Origin: Malaya genurostris
Taxonomy: Eukaryota; Arthropoda; Insecta; Diptera; Culicidae
Assembly (NCBI RefSeq): GCF_030247185.1
Contig: NC_080571.1
Span: 162,288,352-162,352,351 of the forward strand
Reading direction: 5' to 3'
Length of the DNA: 64,000 nt
In this document: piece after piece, positions 10,613-21,637 of the stretch
Position numbering within the stretch: position 1 is the first letter of the stretch
How the letters are laid out: each line of letters starts with the position of its first letter
The notes under the pieces: model-generated
Database searches by the model: none
What the model saw: the letters and a program-made list of their open reading frames with translations, nothing else
Told to the model about the DNA's origin: nothing
Program-made: the position numbers and the translations under genes

Positions 10613-11813
10613 CGACGACACGACCTGCCACTCGTCTATCGAAACTGTATCGCAAATTTAACTACCCCTCAGTAACTGGTAATGTCAAAACGAAAATGCC
10701 TGAAAAACTATTGAAACTGGCAACACAAGTTGATAGATTATTGATTTTAAATAACAGTTACCATAACCTTGGTTACTGCATATTGGAGACTTGGGAAATG
10801 TAAACAAAACAAACTGCCTCGAGTGGAATTATTATTAATTTTAATCGAAAAGAGGTCTTCGTTAAGGCTTGCTGGTGCTCGAACATATTAAAAATGACTT
10901 CCAGACAATTCAATATTCATGGATGTTTGTTAAATAGTTCAACGTAACCATACTTAGATCTATAATGACTATCTGCTATGTAAATGAGTTTTTAAATGGT
11001 GTTAAGTTTTGCAGTCATTCAATCCGTCATTGCGAAACTTTTTATCAGTCCTATCATCAGAATTTGGTATTGAAAGCATATTTGTTATTTTCTAGTGATT
11101 TGAGCTCTTCGCAAAGTTCGCAAACTTTGATGAATATGAAAGGAACTTGAACAGCACGGGAATTTAATTTCTCAATATATTAGATCTGATCGAAATTATA
11201 GGTTTTGAAGTGCACATCGAAAGCCAACAGTGCAAACAGGTCTCCTTCAAATAATTTGAATATTTGTGTCTCAAACAGAAACCAGATTGTAACTACGGTC
11301 TACCGTAAGGCTGCTGGAACTTGTCGAAGTAGTCGAATGTAAAGAGTGTCGGATAGAATTTAACATTTCGTGAAGACTGGTACTAACTTCCGGGTTGGTT
11401 GACAGTATGTTAAGCAAAAGTGAAAAAGAAAGACCATCATCATGGATGAGTTAGATGACTACACTGAAGATAGAGCTAATGGGTAGTTGTGGATGATATA
11501 GGATGACGCATCTCTGTCGCAACACTACTTCTAGTACCAGATTTAGTTATTGTACTATTGTGGTCGGTGTAAATCTAAAAAGAACGTTGAAACAAAATTT
11601 AAATTTATATAAACGTTTCACAACTTTCTCAAATGATTTGTTTATTTATAATAGCGCTCCTTGGTAACTAGTTCATAGCAACTTAAACAGTGTTGCTCAA
11701 GAAGTTTATTTTCATGATTATCGAGGGGTCGCTATATTTATGGTAACTGGCGGTAAATCACTCACGAACACTTTTTGTTCAGATTTTTCTTCGGAGTGCC
11801 TGGTCGTGTCGTC
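10613..11813. mobile_element. 8-bp-TSD element with CGACGACACGACC ends, copy 1
   Basis: The ends CGACGACACGACC and GGTCGTGTCGTC are flanked by an exact 8-bp duplication GGTCAAAT (10605-10612, 11814-11821). It lies in the intron of the Harbinger transposase, so it would not itself destroy the coding sequence. No recognisable protein is encoded. The related copy at 56364-58012 has its own 8-bp duplication. The ends do not look like canonical hAT termini, and the superfamily is unassigned. Confidence 0.8.
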
Positions 11814-11875
11814 GGTCAAATTGTCCATAAAATTATGTGTTTGCGCTGTTAATGATACGACTTTTGGTACAATAC

Positions 11876-12066
11876 CTGCTGAAAGCTTCTGGCGAGTTTT
11901 TCTTTCTCTTGATGTGTTTCAGGAAAATGTATAAGATTTTTGGCTACATCAACGAAAAAATCAAGAATCGAATTTAAATGTTTATAAAAAGTCGACTCCG
12001 AATTTTCATATTATTCAACGATCATATTGGCTGTAGATTTGCTTATACGAAAGTTTTGACAACACT
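11876..12066 (-). pseudogene. Harbinger transposase, upstream exon fragment
   Basis: In the minus-strand frame, RISKSTANMIV is followed, after one TAA, by YENSESTFYKHLNSILDFFV and then FPETHQEKEKLARSFQQ. It ends at a clear donor (CAG|GTATTG at 11875). This is the helix-turn-helix-like region that precedes the catalytic domain in Harbinger transposases. The maT insertion cuts it at 12068, and its N-terminal continuation is near 12890-13093. Confidence 0.7.
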
Positions 12067-12067
12067 A

Positions 12068-12855
12068 CAGGGTCCGGCACTCGAAGTGTAACCAATTAAA
12101 TAGGCCATAAATTCAGTTTGGAAAATTACTTTTACTTAATTCAAAGTACAAAATATGTAAAAATAATACAAAATTCAGAATCAATTCACTTTTGCTCGAT
12201 ATGACCACCTTTTGCCTTGACTATGGCCTTGAGACGGTCAAAAAACGAATCGCAAGCTGCCGAATGTGACTTGCAGGTATTTAGGCCCACTCGCGGACAA
12301 TAACTTTTTTCAGCGCCTCGAGACTGGTGTATCTTTTAGTTCGGACTTTGCTCTTCAAAATGGCCCAAAGAGAATAATCCATTGGATTCCCATCTGGTGA
12401 ATTCGAGAGCCATTGTGTGGACGTGATGAAGTTCGGAACGTTGTTTTTCAGCCATTCTTGGTTCACTCGAGCTTTGTGAGACGGTGCCGAGTCCTGCTGA
12501 AACGTCCATGGTCTGCCACCGAAATGTTTGTCTGCCCACGGCTTCGAAGCAACCTCCAGAATACTTTCCCGATATGTCGCATTTACCTTGACGCCAGGCT
12601 CGATGAAAACGATTGGAGAGCGCCCATCTGCGGTTACAGCGGCCCAAACCATTATCTGTTGCGGGTGCTGCCTCCTGGTGGCCAATCGATGACTCAAATT
12701 CTCGTATGAACGGTCGGTCAAGTAAACCCTATCGTTTTGAGAGTTTACGAATTGCTCAATTGGAAAAATTTTCTCGTCAGAAAATACAATGTTCGGAAAT
12801 TGACCGCTTTCGGCCAAACGAAGCAACTCCTTCGCTCTCTCAAGTCAAGATTTTT
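12068..12855 (-). pseudogene. maT-type (DD37D) transposase fragment
   Basis: The catalytic half of a Tc1/mariner-superfamily transposase has an open frame 12826-12281. Catalytic Asp are at residues 17 (FSDEK), 112 (FQQDSAPSHK) and 150 (NPMDYSLW). There are 37 residues between the last two, which defines the DD37D (maT) group. The element's end CAGGGTCCGGCACTCG is next to a TA at 12066-12067. The DNA-binding N-terminus and the other TIR are missing. The break is around 12855, inside Harbinger sequence. Confidence 0.85.
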
Positions 12856-13093
12856 TTTTCGCGTTCACTTTTGGCAAAATGCTTACAGCTTCTTCACAAT
12901 ATTTTTCAACGATTTCCTCGTAAAAATTCGATAGCCGAATTTTCTTCCGTCCTAAATCGGTTTTTGCATAAACGAGACATAATTCCTCAAATTCGTCTGA
13001 AGACTCCTCTTCCGAGCTACTGGAGTTACTCTCAGAACTTGCCAATAAAGTTGTAATCACATTTGTTATCATGTCGCTCCTTTTTCTATTCAT
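12845..13093 (-). pseudogene. Harbinger transposase N-terminal exon (truncated)
   Basis: An 82-codon frame starts at 13093 shortly inside the Harbinger right TIR. An acidic, serine-rich stretch (SSSSEEESSDEFEE) precedes RKKIRLSNFYEEIVEKY. A short N-terminal region before the conserved core is expected for these transposases. The frame runs into the maT fragment, so its last residues belong to that insertion. The assignment rests on position and orientation, not on a diagnostic motif. Confidence 0.5.
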
Positions 13094-13273
13094 TTTAAAA
13101 TCAATTAAAAGTATTTAAAACTAACTTTTAAAGAATGGAGAGGTTGGAATAGTTTTCCAACGTTAATTCACCAATACCAACGAAACAGAAGATGAACGCA
13201 ACGCTGCCAGAAAAAGTGTTTGCTAGAGAAAACTAACCCGGTTTCGAAACTGAGTTTTCAAGCGAAAACGACA

Positions 13274-13351
13274 TTAGTGTGAACAGTGCGGTTTTAACTT
13301 TATATTACTCTCGTTAAAACATGTTATTTTCGGCCAGTGTGAACATAGTAT
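13274..13351. repeat. right piece of TA-MITE copy 3
   Basis: Continuation of the MITE split by Harbinger. It ends in AGTGTGAACATAG like the copies at 3858 and 4501. Confidence 0.8.
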
Positions 13352-13353
13352 TA

Positions 13354-14547
13354 CACGCTGCCAAAAAAAAAAACCCAACGGTTGACTTAAATTTACCTAA
13401 CATGAAGTAATCAAGCATGTTTTTTATTGTTGGGTGAAAAGTACTGTATCGATTGAGTAGTTTTCACTCAACAGTTTAGTTTACTTCAATAAGTTGCTGT
13501 TGGGTGAAAATAATTTTGTGTGTTGCATGGCAGAAACTATCGGTCAGATTTGGAGCATTACTCTCACGGTCGAATCTCTAAATATACGTGCTTTTTGTTT
13601 ATAGGTACAACAAGCTTTTGAAAGGCTTCAACAACTTTGGATTGATGCTCGATTGTAAATGGAGAGATGTGGAAAACAGTGAGATTTTGTTTAAATATTT
13701 TTATGCTCAAATATATGAAAAATATTTTTACCGTTTCAGAGTATGTGAGAGGAACATTGCGGATACTGAAAAAATTAACTAACCGTGGAATTAAACGTAC
13801 AGCAGATGATGATAAATTATCAGTCGAAGAGATTCTGGCTACACCTTTGATTAAATGAATACAGGTAATGATTTCTGATTATATTTTCAATTTTTAACAA
13901 GCATATTGTGATGCATTTTTTTTTCTTCTCTTAGATGGTTCCTGGCAAAACAGACTACGAGGTCGTCAAACAATATAGTGAATTAGCATGCATGCCGCAC
14001 ATTGTATGTGTGGCACCGGTATTTAACGAAGGACCTATGTTTATTGTATTTGATAAAAATATTTTGCCTTGCGGTCATCGATATATAGAGACTATAGACA
14101 CATTTTTCAAAATTTTTGAAGCTAAGAAAATTAAGAAAATTATTCGATTTTGTTAGTTTTTTATAAACAACAATAGTCTGTAGATCTAATACTGTTGCAG
14201 CTCTAATTGCAAAATACAATGAACATGAATTCCCATAAATGTGCGAACAGATTTAATTTTCATTACATTGTTGAAATATGTAAAATGATAAATATTGAAT
14301 AAATAACGTAATCATAGTTGACATCATTTTTTGCGTTTAATTTTATTTTTCAAACCATCGAACGAAAACTGAAATCAAATTACCCAAGCTGATTTCTATA
14401 TCGCTTGCGTAGTTTCTACCTAATCAGTACTATTGACGCTTTTACTCAAAAATAAGTAAAACCCATTTTACCCAAAATTGACTTCCTGCACACAACCCCT
14501 CTATTGTGTGAAAAGTACTTAAAATTAGGTAATTTTTTGGCAGCGTG
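13354..14547. mobile_element. TA-target element with CACGCTGCCAAAAAA ends
   Basis: The ends CACGCTGCCAAAAAA and TTTTTTGGCAGCGTG are flanked by TA on both sides. The empty site is the junction at 4502. The interior has repeated TTGGGTGAAAA motifs at the left end and a gene-like middle (13600-14155). A decayed right end of the same type is visible near 41120. Confidence 0.8.
13600..14155 (+). pseudogene. unidentified exon-like segments inside the TA element
   Basis: Three open stretches are joined by splice-like borders. The first encodes YNKLLKGFNNFGLMLDCKWR and ends at a GTGAGA (about 13680). The second follows TTTCAG (about 13740) with EYVRGTLRILKKLTNRG and ends with a stop near 13857 shortly before CAG|GTAATG. 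The third follows TTCTCTTAG (about 13934) and contains ACMPHIVCVAPVFNEGPMFI. I do not recognise the protein. It may be a captured host gene fragment or the remains of the element's own gene. Confidence 0.4.
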
Positions 14548-15112
14548 TAGAGTTGAATATTCGAACGATTCCCAAAACCAACAATTTTTTGTTATTATAA
14601 AAAACTGTATAATGAAGATATGAGTTGTACTTGTATAGGAAACAGTAATTGCATAATTTCATATGGTAAATGAAATGACTCGAGATCAGGATGATAATGA
14701 AACGTAAAAATATTATATAAGAAAGATTCATAATTGTGATTGTCATCAGGGTATACTGCTGTAAAGTTAGCTTCAAACAGATTTATATTGCATTTGAACT
14801 ACGTAATGCGGTTATTATATTTCGTTCAAGGAGCTCCTTGTATTGAAAATTTCTTCCGAAAAAGTCGTTCAAAAGTCAATAAATTCAGAAGAATAATCGA
14901 TTTTATTTTTTCGTTTGATTGTATAAAATCAAGGGGCAAATCAGTCTAAGCTCTAGACAATCTCATACTAATAAACTCATGTCATTCCAAAATAATTTTC
15001 TCTAATCTCATTTAATTCCAACTAGTCTAGATAAGTTTGGGTAATTTAAAACTAATCCAACCAAGTTTTTCCTAATCTTGTTTGAAGTGTATCTGTCATT
15101 CGAGCTCCCACG

Positions 15113-16336
15113 CAGAGATGCCATTTATACAGATTTATCTGTATTATACAGATTTTTACATGCGCATACAGATTTAATACAGAGTACAGATTTTATACAG
15201 ATTTCTTAAATTAAATACAGATTTTTACATGCGCATACAGATTTAATACAGAGTACAGATTTTATACAGATTTCTTAAATTAAATACAGATTTATACAGA
15301 TATCACAAAAAGTAAAAAAGAAGTAATGAAACTTTTTCGTCTGAGCGTGTTTGATTGGCCATATTAAAATGAAAATTTTTTCGTGCAGCTGTTTAATGAT
15401 GAACGCTGAAATACATTTATATCATAATTTGAAACCAATTTGAACTGATGTTCAAGGAAGTCATGGCGTCATGAAACTTTATTTTCAGACTGAAAAGTTG
15501 TATGACCTGACTTGACGTTGCGTATTGGTCTTTTGAATTCCTTTTTTGAATTCCAAGTCATCATTTTCAAACGAAAAAAAGGCAAGGACTTACGATCAGA
15601 GCTGCTAAATGTCACTATCAACGAGCAACTTTGCATGACGATGATTGGAAAGTTTATGTCACTGGACTGCTGCCAACCAGGCTCTACCAATCATCATATA
15701 TTGAGTGTCTGAGAGCCGATCTGTCATAACTTAAATTCTCTTGATATTATACTCACCAGGACGCTCATTGATTGCCGATGCGATTGATATTATCTTCATT
15801 TCTCCTGTCACTGCTTGATTACGATGTGACTAAATATTATTCAAGCAGCATAAACATTGAATTGAATTCATGTACACCAATAAACTCCGAAATCCGATGA
15901 CTTTTTACAAAAAAAAATTAACTTTATCAATTTTTGTTTATGTTAGTACTCTCATGAAATTTTTTTACTTCAACAGGGAATAGGAGAATGAGAGAGAGAA
16001 CAAAATGCGTCACCTGTCTTTGACTGAGTATACTTCTACTTGGTCATTGAACTATCGAGTATCTCATTTGACATACACTTTGACCGTACCGATTACAGTT
16101 GACGATGATTTTAGTCAGTCTGTCAAGGTCATTTGACATGAATGACAATTTGCAGCTCTGCTTACGATATAAAGGAAAGCTCCTTGCATCTGCCATTTTA
16201 TAACAATAATCTAATGGAATAACATCTTTAAACATAATTTTATTTCCGAAATTTCCTTTCATTAGTGAATACAGATAAATACAAATTTTTTATATAAATC
16301 AATACAGATTTTCTATGAAAATATCTGGTATCTCTG
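15113..16336. mobile_element. hAT-type element (CAGAGATGCC ends), copy 3
   Basis: It is flanked by the exact octamer CTCCCACG (15105-15112, 16337-16344). About 70 bp of its left sub-terminal CAGATTT array are duplicated in tandem relative to 8888-9526. It is further lengthened by the insertion at 15597-16160. Confidence 0.9.
15597..16160. mobile_element. hAT-type element (CAGAGCTGC ends)
   Basis: The ends CAGAGCTGC and GCAGCTCTG are flanked by the exact octamer CTTACGAT (15589-15596, 16161-16168). The empty site is visible in the sister copy near 9360-9370. It is 564 bp and non-coding. It is the innermost of three nested hAT-type elements. Confidence 0.9.
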
Positions 16337-17121
16337 CTCCCACGTTTACAGCCTCTTATGTCAAAATAAAGCTTTTACAGATTTTGGCTAAACCTCTCTA
16401 ATCCCATTCTAATCCAGCGAGATCCCTGCTAAACTTTTTTACTCCCGGTAAAACTTGTTTGAGTTCAGACAAAGTTTAGAGTGATTTGCCCCTTGTATAA
16501 AATTCTTGTAAATTTAGTCTATGTGTAGTGTGTAAGCAATTTGCTCAAGAAAGTTTTAGTTTTAGTAGAAATTCCAATTAGCTTACAAGTAGACTCATCT
16601 AATTTTATCATGGAAAAGTTTTCTTCTATAAAATGCATTTCGTAAATATGATTATCATTAGAGCATACGACAATTCTTTTGAATACAAAATAAACGCCGT
16701 ATTCATCGGTCACTAAATATTTCCCCAAATATAGTGTGTTCACTGTCTTCGATGGAGAAATTACAATCGTTATACAGTTTGGCTTTTAGGTTTTGTGTTT
16801 ATAAAATGCGTGGCCGCCGGTTTATATGCAAAAGCATTATGCTTAAAACTAGCCAACGATTCAAAATTTCTGTTCAGGTTATATTTATTATCTATGGATT
16901 CATCCAAATGAAAATATTTGACGACCATCTTGTGTCCTATGTTTTGCGATTTTTTTTTTAATTTTTTCGGCAAAGCTCTTGAACTTTGGGTTGAAGGAAG
17001 TCCATGTCGCGAATCTGATAGGGCTCCAATGATTTGCTGCTAATATCGCTCTACCTCTAGGTTTGCTAATGTCAATTAGCATCGAAATCGAAACAATTTC
17101 TCGCGCCCACTCTGTCTGCAG

Positions 17122-17868
17122 CAGAGATGCCAGATATTTAAAAAAAATCTGTATAGCTTTATACAAAAAGTGTGTATTAATCTATATTCACTAATAAAAT
17201 GACAACGTGGTTGTAGAATGGTAGACTCAATCAGTCGTTGCCGCGTTCACAATAATATTCAACGACGAATTTTTTTTATATCCACAACAATTGAATTGTA
17301 ATTCCATAAACTCGGTTGATTTTGCAGATGGCCTTAAGAGCAAGTGACAATTATCTTTGTTTACTCTTTCTTTCGATTATTGTGAGAAAGTGAAAAAAGA
17401 GAAACTGTTACTTGCTCTTATGGCCTTCTGAAAAATCAACCGAGTTATTTATCTAGTTTGAAATTGTTGATTTCATTATTTGACATAAAATTTCTACGCC
17501 CTATATGCAACGTTAAGGTCATACAGCTCTCAGTTTGACGGTAAAGTTTCATGATGCAATTACTTCCTTGTATATCAGTTCAAATTGTTTTCAAATTATA
17601 ATATAAATGGATTTCACAACAGATTTTCATATAAATTTGTGATTTCTCCATTGTTTGACAGACTTTTATCTCGTCACTGGAATCAAATACTAAAAGATAG
17701 CTCAGACAGAAAAGTTTAATATTTTATTTCTTACTTATCGTGAAATCTGAATAAATCTGTATTAAATTGAGGAAATCTGTATAAAATCCGTACTCTGTAT
17801 TAAATCTGTATGAGCATGTAAAAATCTGTATAACACATACAGATAAATCTGTATAAATAGCATCTCTG
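17122..17868. mobile_element. hAT-type element (CAGAGATGCC ends), copy 4
   Basis: It is flanked by GTCTGCAG (17114-17121, 17869-17876). It is the duplicate of 5494-6237, and the hairpin is at 17311-17444. Confidence 0.88.
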
Positions 17869-18725
17869 GTCTGCAGCTTTAGGGCATTTTCAGTAGTGTT
17901 CTAGTTCTAGATGCATAATTTATGTCAGTTACAAAATTTTAATCTGGATTTTATAACAAGAAAAATTGGCAGCCCCAGCAGTGTTTCACTCGTGCTTCAA
18001 ATATACAAAACATAGAACGACATCGTAGACCAGTTTTAAATTTGACAGAAGAACTGGTCGAATAAATAAAAATATAATGACTTGCTGGGGATACGTTTGT
18101 TCCAGTTTCTGCTCTATTCTAGATCTTCCATATAGAACTTCTAGTTGCTGAATTTGCTCTTTGAGTTGAGAATAATCTGCAGTTTAACCCGCTGGTGAGG
18201 AATTCTGGCAACCATCAGAAGGCTGGCTACATTCCGGCTACTGTCAAAGTTGTCCAAGCGAAATTGCGTCATTATGGTGAAATGTAGCAGAATGCGAAAA
18301 TCGCGTTTATGATCAATTATTCAAAAACTAGACCGATTTTCGAAAAACCAAAAACACTTAAGTTTTCGAAATCAAATTTATCATAACTAAGTATTCTTAG
18401 AATTTTGAAATTTTGCTTTGCCGAGACGTAATTGGTTTGTATATACGGTTACTGTTCCGTTCTACGAGGATGATTTCAGAACTGAAAAGTAGTGTTTGTA
18501 GCAGAATTTCACAAAGAATCTGAAAATGCAACTCAAAATTATAAAATATTAGCTAAAACAACCGGAATTGGAAAAAGTTTACATAAACTTTTCCGCATTT
18601 TTTTATTGCTTGCACGCTGCTGTTTCGTATTGAGGTGGTGTGAGAAATTCACGGTGGGCACGGTGGCATTATATCGTGAGCAAAAATTACACATAAAATA
18701 ATGACGCGAATTTATGCAGCATCGG

Positions 18726-18953
18726 TGTTGTGACGGCCGAGAAGAAAGTGCTCACAACAGCTAAATTGGTTTTAATACTCTTTATTTAACACATTTAATT
18801 AATTTCTTCCGCGCCTTGTGCGCGTGGTTTAAAAGCAACATTTCAAGAATATCTTACAGTCTGGTGGACACATTTCAAGTATACAAGGCAAGTAATAGTA
18901 TGATGATATATGTACAGGTAGCAAGGTTATATAATATTAGGCAGGATATAACA
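18726..18953 (-). repeat. gypsy 3' LTR
   Basis: 228 bp, TGTT...AACA in element direction. Next to it, at 18954-18966, is the purine tract (GAAGGGGAGAGG on the minus strand) that would prime plus-strand synthesis. Confidence 0.9.
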
Positions 18954-18966
18954 CCTCTCCCCTTCG
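18954..18966 (-). other. gypsy polypurine tract
   Basis: The minus-strand sequence CGAAGGGGAGAGG immediately abuts the LTR. This is the expected position and composition of a polypurine tract. Unit 3 lacks it because of the deletion at the 26378 junction. Confidence 0.75.
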
Positions 18967-19192
18967 TAAAAAGAAATTCTACATTGCACGGTAAAAAAAA
19001 ATTACGAATTCAGTCTCTGGGGAGGTTTAATTATACGACCGGACCGCCGAGGTAACGGCAACTTCTCTATCGCTGTAGATCGTCTGATCTCTGTAGTGGA
19101 AGAACGCTCCGGACATGGAGCATCATTCGTCTCTGCAGTATCATCGCAAGCAACCACCGGTGTCGTACCAGTAGTCTCGTTTGAGCACGCAG

Positions 19193-21313
19193 TCACCGGA
19201 ACAACCGCAGCAGAAGCGTTGGCTCGTAGCGTTCAATGAACTCCTCCGCATCTGGAGTGTCCACCGAATCTCCTTGTAGATTAGCGCCCACACCTACTAT
19301 GTGATCAATGTGACGCTCCCAGATTCGCCCATCATCCAAACGAACAGCATATCGGAGCTTCCCGACTTTTTCAGCAATCTTACCAAATTTCCACTTGCTA
19401 TTTGATAAGAAATCACGCACACGAACTCTATCACCGTCGCAGAATTGCCTCACAGCAATGTCAACCTTCCTTGAAGTTTCGTCCTTCGGTAGTAATAAGT
19501 CGAGTCTCGATCGAATTTGTCGACCGAACACGAGCATTGACGGTGATTTTCCCGTTGATGGATGAATCATTTTTCGGTATGTAAGAAGAATGTTACACAG
19601 TTCCAAGTTTAGTTGAGACCTAGAGCACTTTAATGTCTTCAACTTCTGCTTGATGGTTTGAACGTAACGCTCAACTTGGCCGTTCGTGGCCGGATGGTAT
19701 GGTGCACCCATTTTGTGTACTATACCATTCATCTTGAAGAATCGCTGAAAAACCTCCGACGTAAATTGCACACCATGGTCTCTCACCAGCACTGACGGAA
19801 TACCGAATTTACTGAAGATCTCACGACACATATTGACGGTGTTTTCAGCTGTAATGGATCGGCATGTTTGAACTTCCGGCCACTTACTGAACGCGTCGAC
19901 GTAAATGAAGAAATAAGTATTAATGAATGGACCAGCAAAGTCGACATGAACTCTTTGAAACGGTTTACTAGGTGTTTCCCAGCAATGCAAGTTCATTTTA
20001 GCAGGTTCAGCACGTACCGACTGACAGTCGGGGCAGTTTGCAACAATTTCCTCTATACCTCGGTCTAACCCCGGCCACCAGCAGTATCCTCGTGCTAGTG
20101 ACTTAGTACGGGTTGCCCCGAAATTAGTAGAATGTAATTCTTCCAGAACACGTTTCCGAAGACTAGCAGGCACGTACACTCGAATTCCCCGTATCAAGCA
20201 TCCTTTTTGCAGGGAGAACTCATTCTGCTCTAATCCAAAACGATCCTTGGATTCCACCAGTTGGCCGTGTTTGATTCCTTGAATCAATTTTTGAACTAGT
20301 TGGTCCTCAGCAGTGGCTTGACCCAACTCAGCAGCAGTTAAGGGTAAGGTATCAATTTGGCTCAACTCAATCGCATCTGATTCTTCAATCTCGTTTTCGG
20401 GATCGGTTACTGTCAATGGGATTCTTGACATGGCATCGGCATTCGCATGATTGGTTGACTTACGAAATCGAATTTCGTAATCAAAACTTTGCAAGTACGT
20501 AGCATAATGTTGCATTCTTAGTGCAGACATGACCGGCAATCCTTTATGCTCTCCGAAGATTTTTGAAATCGCTTGATTATCGGTAAGCAATGTAAACTTC
20601 CGTCCGTAAATGTATTGGAAGAATTTCTTCACCCCGAAGATAACAGCATACGCCTCTTTGTCCACTTGCATGTAGTTCTGTTGTACACGATTAAGAGTCT
20701 GTGACGCAAATTGAATTGGTCGTTCCGAACCATCAGGATACACATGACTTAGTACAGCTCCTACTCCGTAGGGCGAAGCATCCGTAGCGAGCAACAGTGG
20801 TAACTCAGGTGAGTAATGAACAAGGTAACTGTCAGACTGCATCTGATCTTTCACTTTCTTGAAGGAATCTTCGCATTGTTTCGTCCACTTGAAAGGCACA
20901 TCATTTTTTAGCAAATTGTTCAGCGGATATAGAACCGTACTCAGGTTCTGAAAGAACCGTCCGTAATAATTCACAAATCCCACGAACGATCGAACTTCAT
21001 CTCTGTTCTTCGGTCTGGGCATCTGTTGAATCGCCTCCACCTTTTTCCGTATTTTGTGGATACCGTCTTTATCGATCAAGTATCCGCAGTATTCAATCTT
21101 ATCGGCAAAGAACTCGCATTTGTCCTTGTTCACTCGTATTCCGCATCCGTGCAGTCGTCGAAGTACTTCTTCCAATCGACGTAGGTGAACTTCATCATTC
21201 TCACCCGTAATTTTAATATCATCCAGGAATACACTCACGCCTTCAATTCCTTGCAATGTGGATTCCATTTGTCGCTGCCAGATAGCTGGAGCCGACGCAA
21301 CACCGTACATCAA
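19193..21313 (-). pseudogene. gypsy pol (RT C-term, RNase H, integrase), unit 1
   Basis: A 706-codon open frame. The reverse transcriptase active site is FLDD (D31, D32), and RNase H has D178, E220 and D245 (LLATDAS, VDKEAYA, LLTDNQ). The integrase zinc-binding region (H394 ... C427, C430) has Asn where the second His is usual. The catalytic core has D458, D512 and E548 with D35E spacing. The N-terminal part of RT is in another frame (21636-21310) after a one-base shift near 21340, so no intact RT can be made. A C-terminal tail (RRSGRIIKPPQRL, 19196-19002) is in a third frame. The unit 3 copy shares these defects. Confidence 0.9.
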
Positions 21314-21636
21314 ACGGTTTGGCCGGTAAAGGCCACGATGAGTATTTCACGATCCTCCGGAGCAACTTCAAGCTGCAGGTATGCTTGAACAAGATCAATC
21401 TTGCTGAACTTTTTCCCACCAGCAAGTGAAGCAAACAACTCATCCATAGTAGGCAAGGGATGTTTGTCTATTACGAGGTTTGGGTTAACGGTATGTTTAT
21501 AGTCGCCACAAATTCTCACTCTATTGTGCGACTTTTTCACCGGAACGATAGGTGTCGCCCAATTACTAGAATTGACTTTAGTTAGCACACCTTCGGCAAT
21601 CAGCTTGTCTAATTCATCCTCAACTGATTTAATCAT
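21310..21636 (-). pseudogene. gypsy RT N-terminal segment, unit 1
   Basis: The frame carries the fingers/palm region of reverse transcriptase (WATPIVPVKK, VRICGDYK, TMDELFASL, FSKIDLVQAYLQL with the first catalytic Asp). It is separated from gag-protease by the MITE at 21638-22529 and from the rest of RT by a frameshift. Confidence 0.88.
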
Positions 21637-21637
21637 A

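Larger units (their letters stand above)
7318..13273. mobile_element. PIF/Harbinger transposon, nearly complete
   Basis: The 17-bp perfect terminal inverted repeat TGTCGTTTTCGCTTGAA is flanked by the 3-bp duplication TTA (7315-7317, 13274-13276), the standard PIF/Harbinger target. The uninterrupted target is visible at 4430 (TTTCTTAGTGTG). The element has the usual two genes, a Myb/SANT-like protein on the plus strand and a DDE transposase on the minus strand. Both are broken. Later insertions inside are 8705-9685, 8888-9526, 10613-11813 and a maT piece at 12068-12855. Confidence 0.92.
14930..16495. mobile_element. hAT-type element (CAAGGGGCAAATC ends), copy 2
   Basis: It is flanked by the exact octamer TATAAAAT (14922-14929, 16496-16503). 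The empty site is intact at about 4875-4890 in the first duplication unit. It contains the CAGAGATGCC hAT at 15113, which in turn contains the hAT at 15597. Confidence 0.92.
14550..18725 (-). pseudogene. 3' part of tnp2/DUF4218-type transposon, copy 2
   Basis: This is near-identical to 4504-7094, including the minus-strand frames 16743-16519 (LGKYLVTDEYGVYFVFKRIV) and 16973-16770. It is enlarged by the CAAGGGG hAT nest at 14930-16495 and split by the hAT at 17122-17868. It ends at the left LTR of the gypsy array. It is the second unit of the tandem duplication. Confidence 0.65.
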
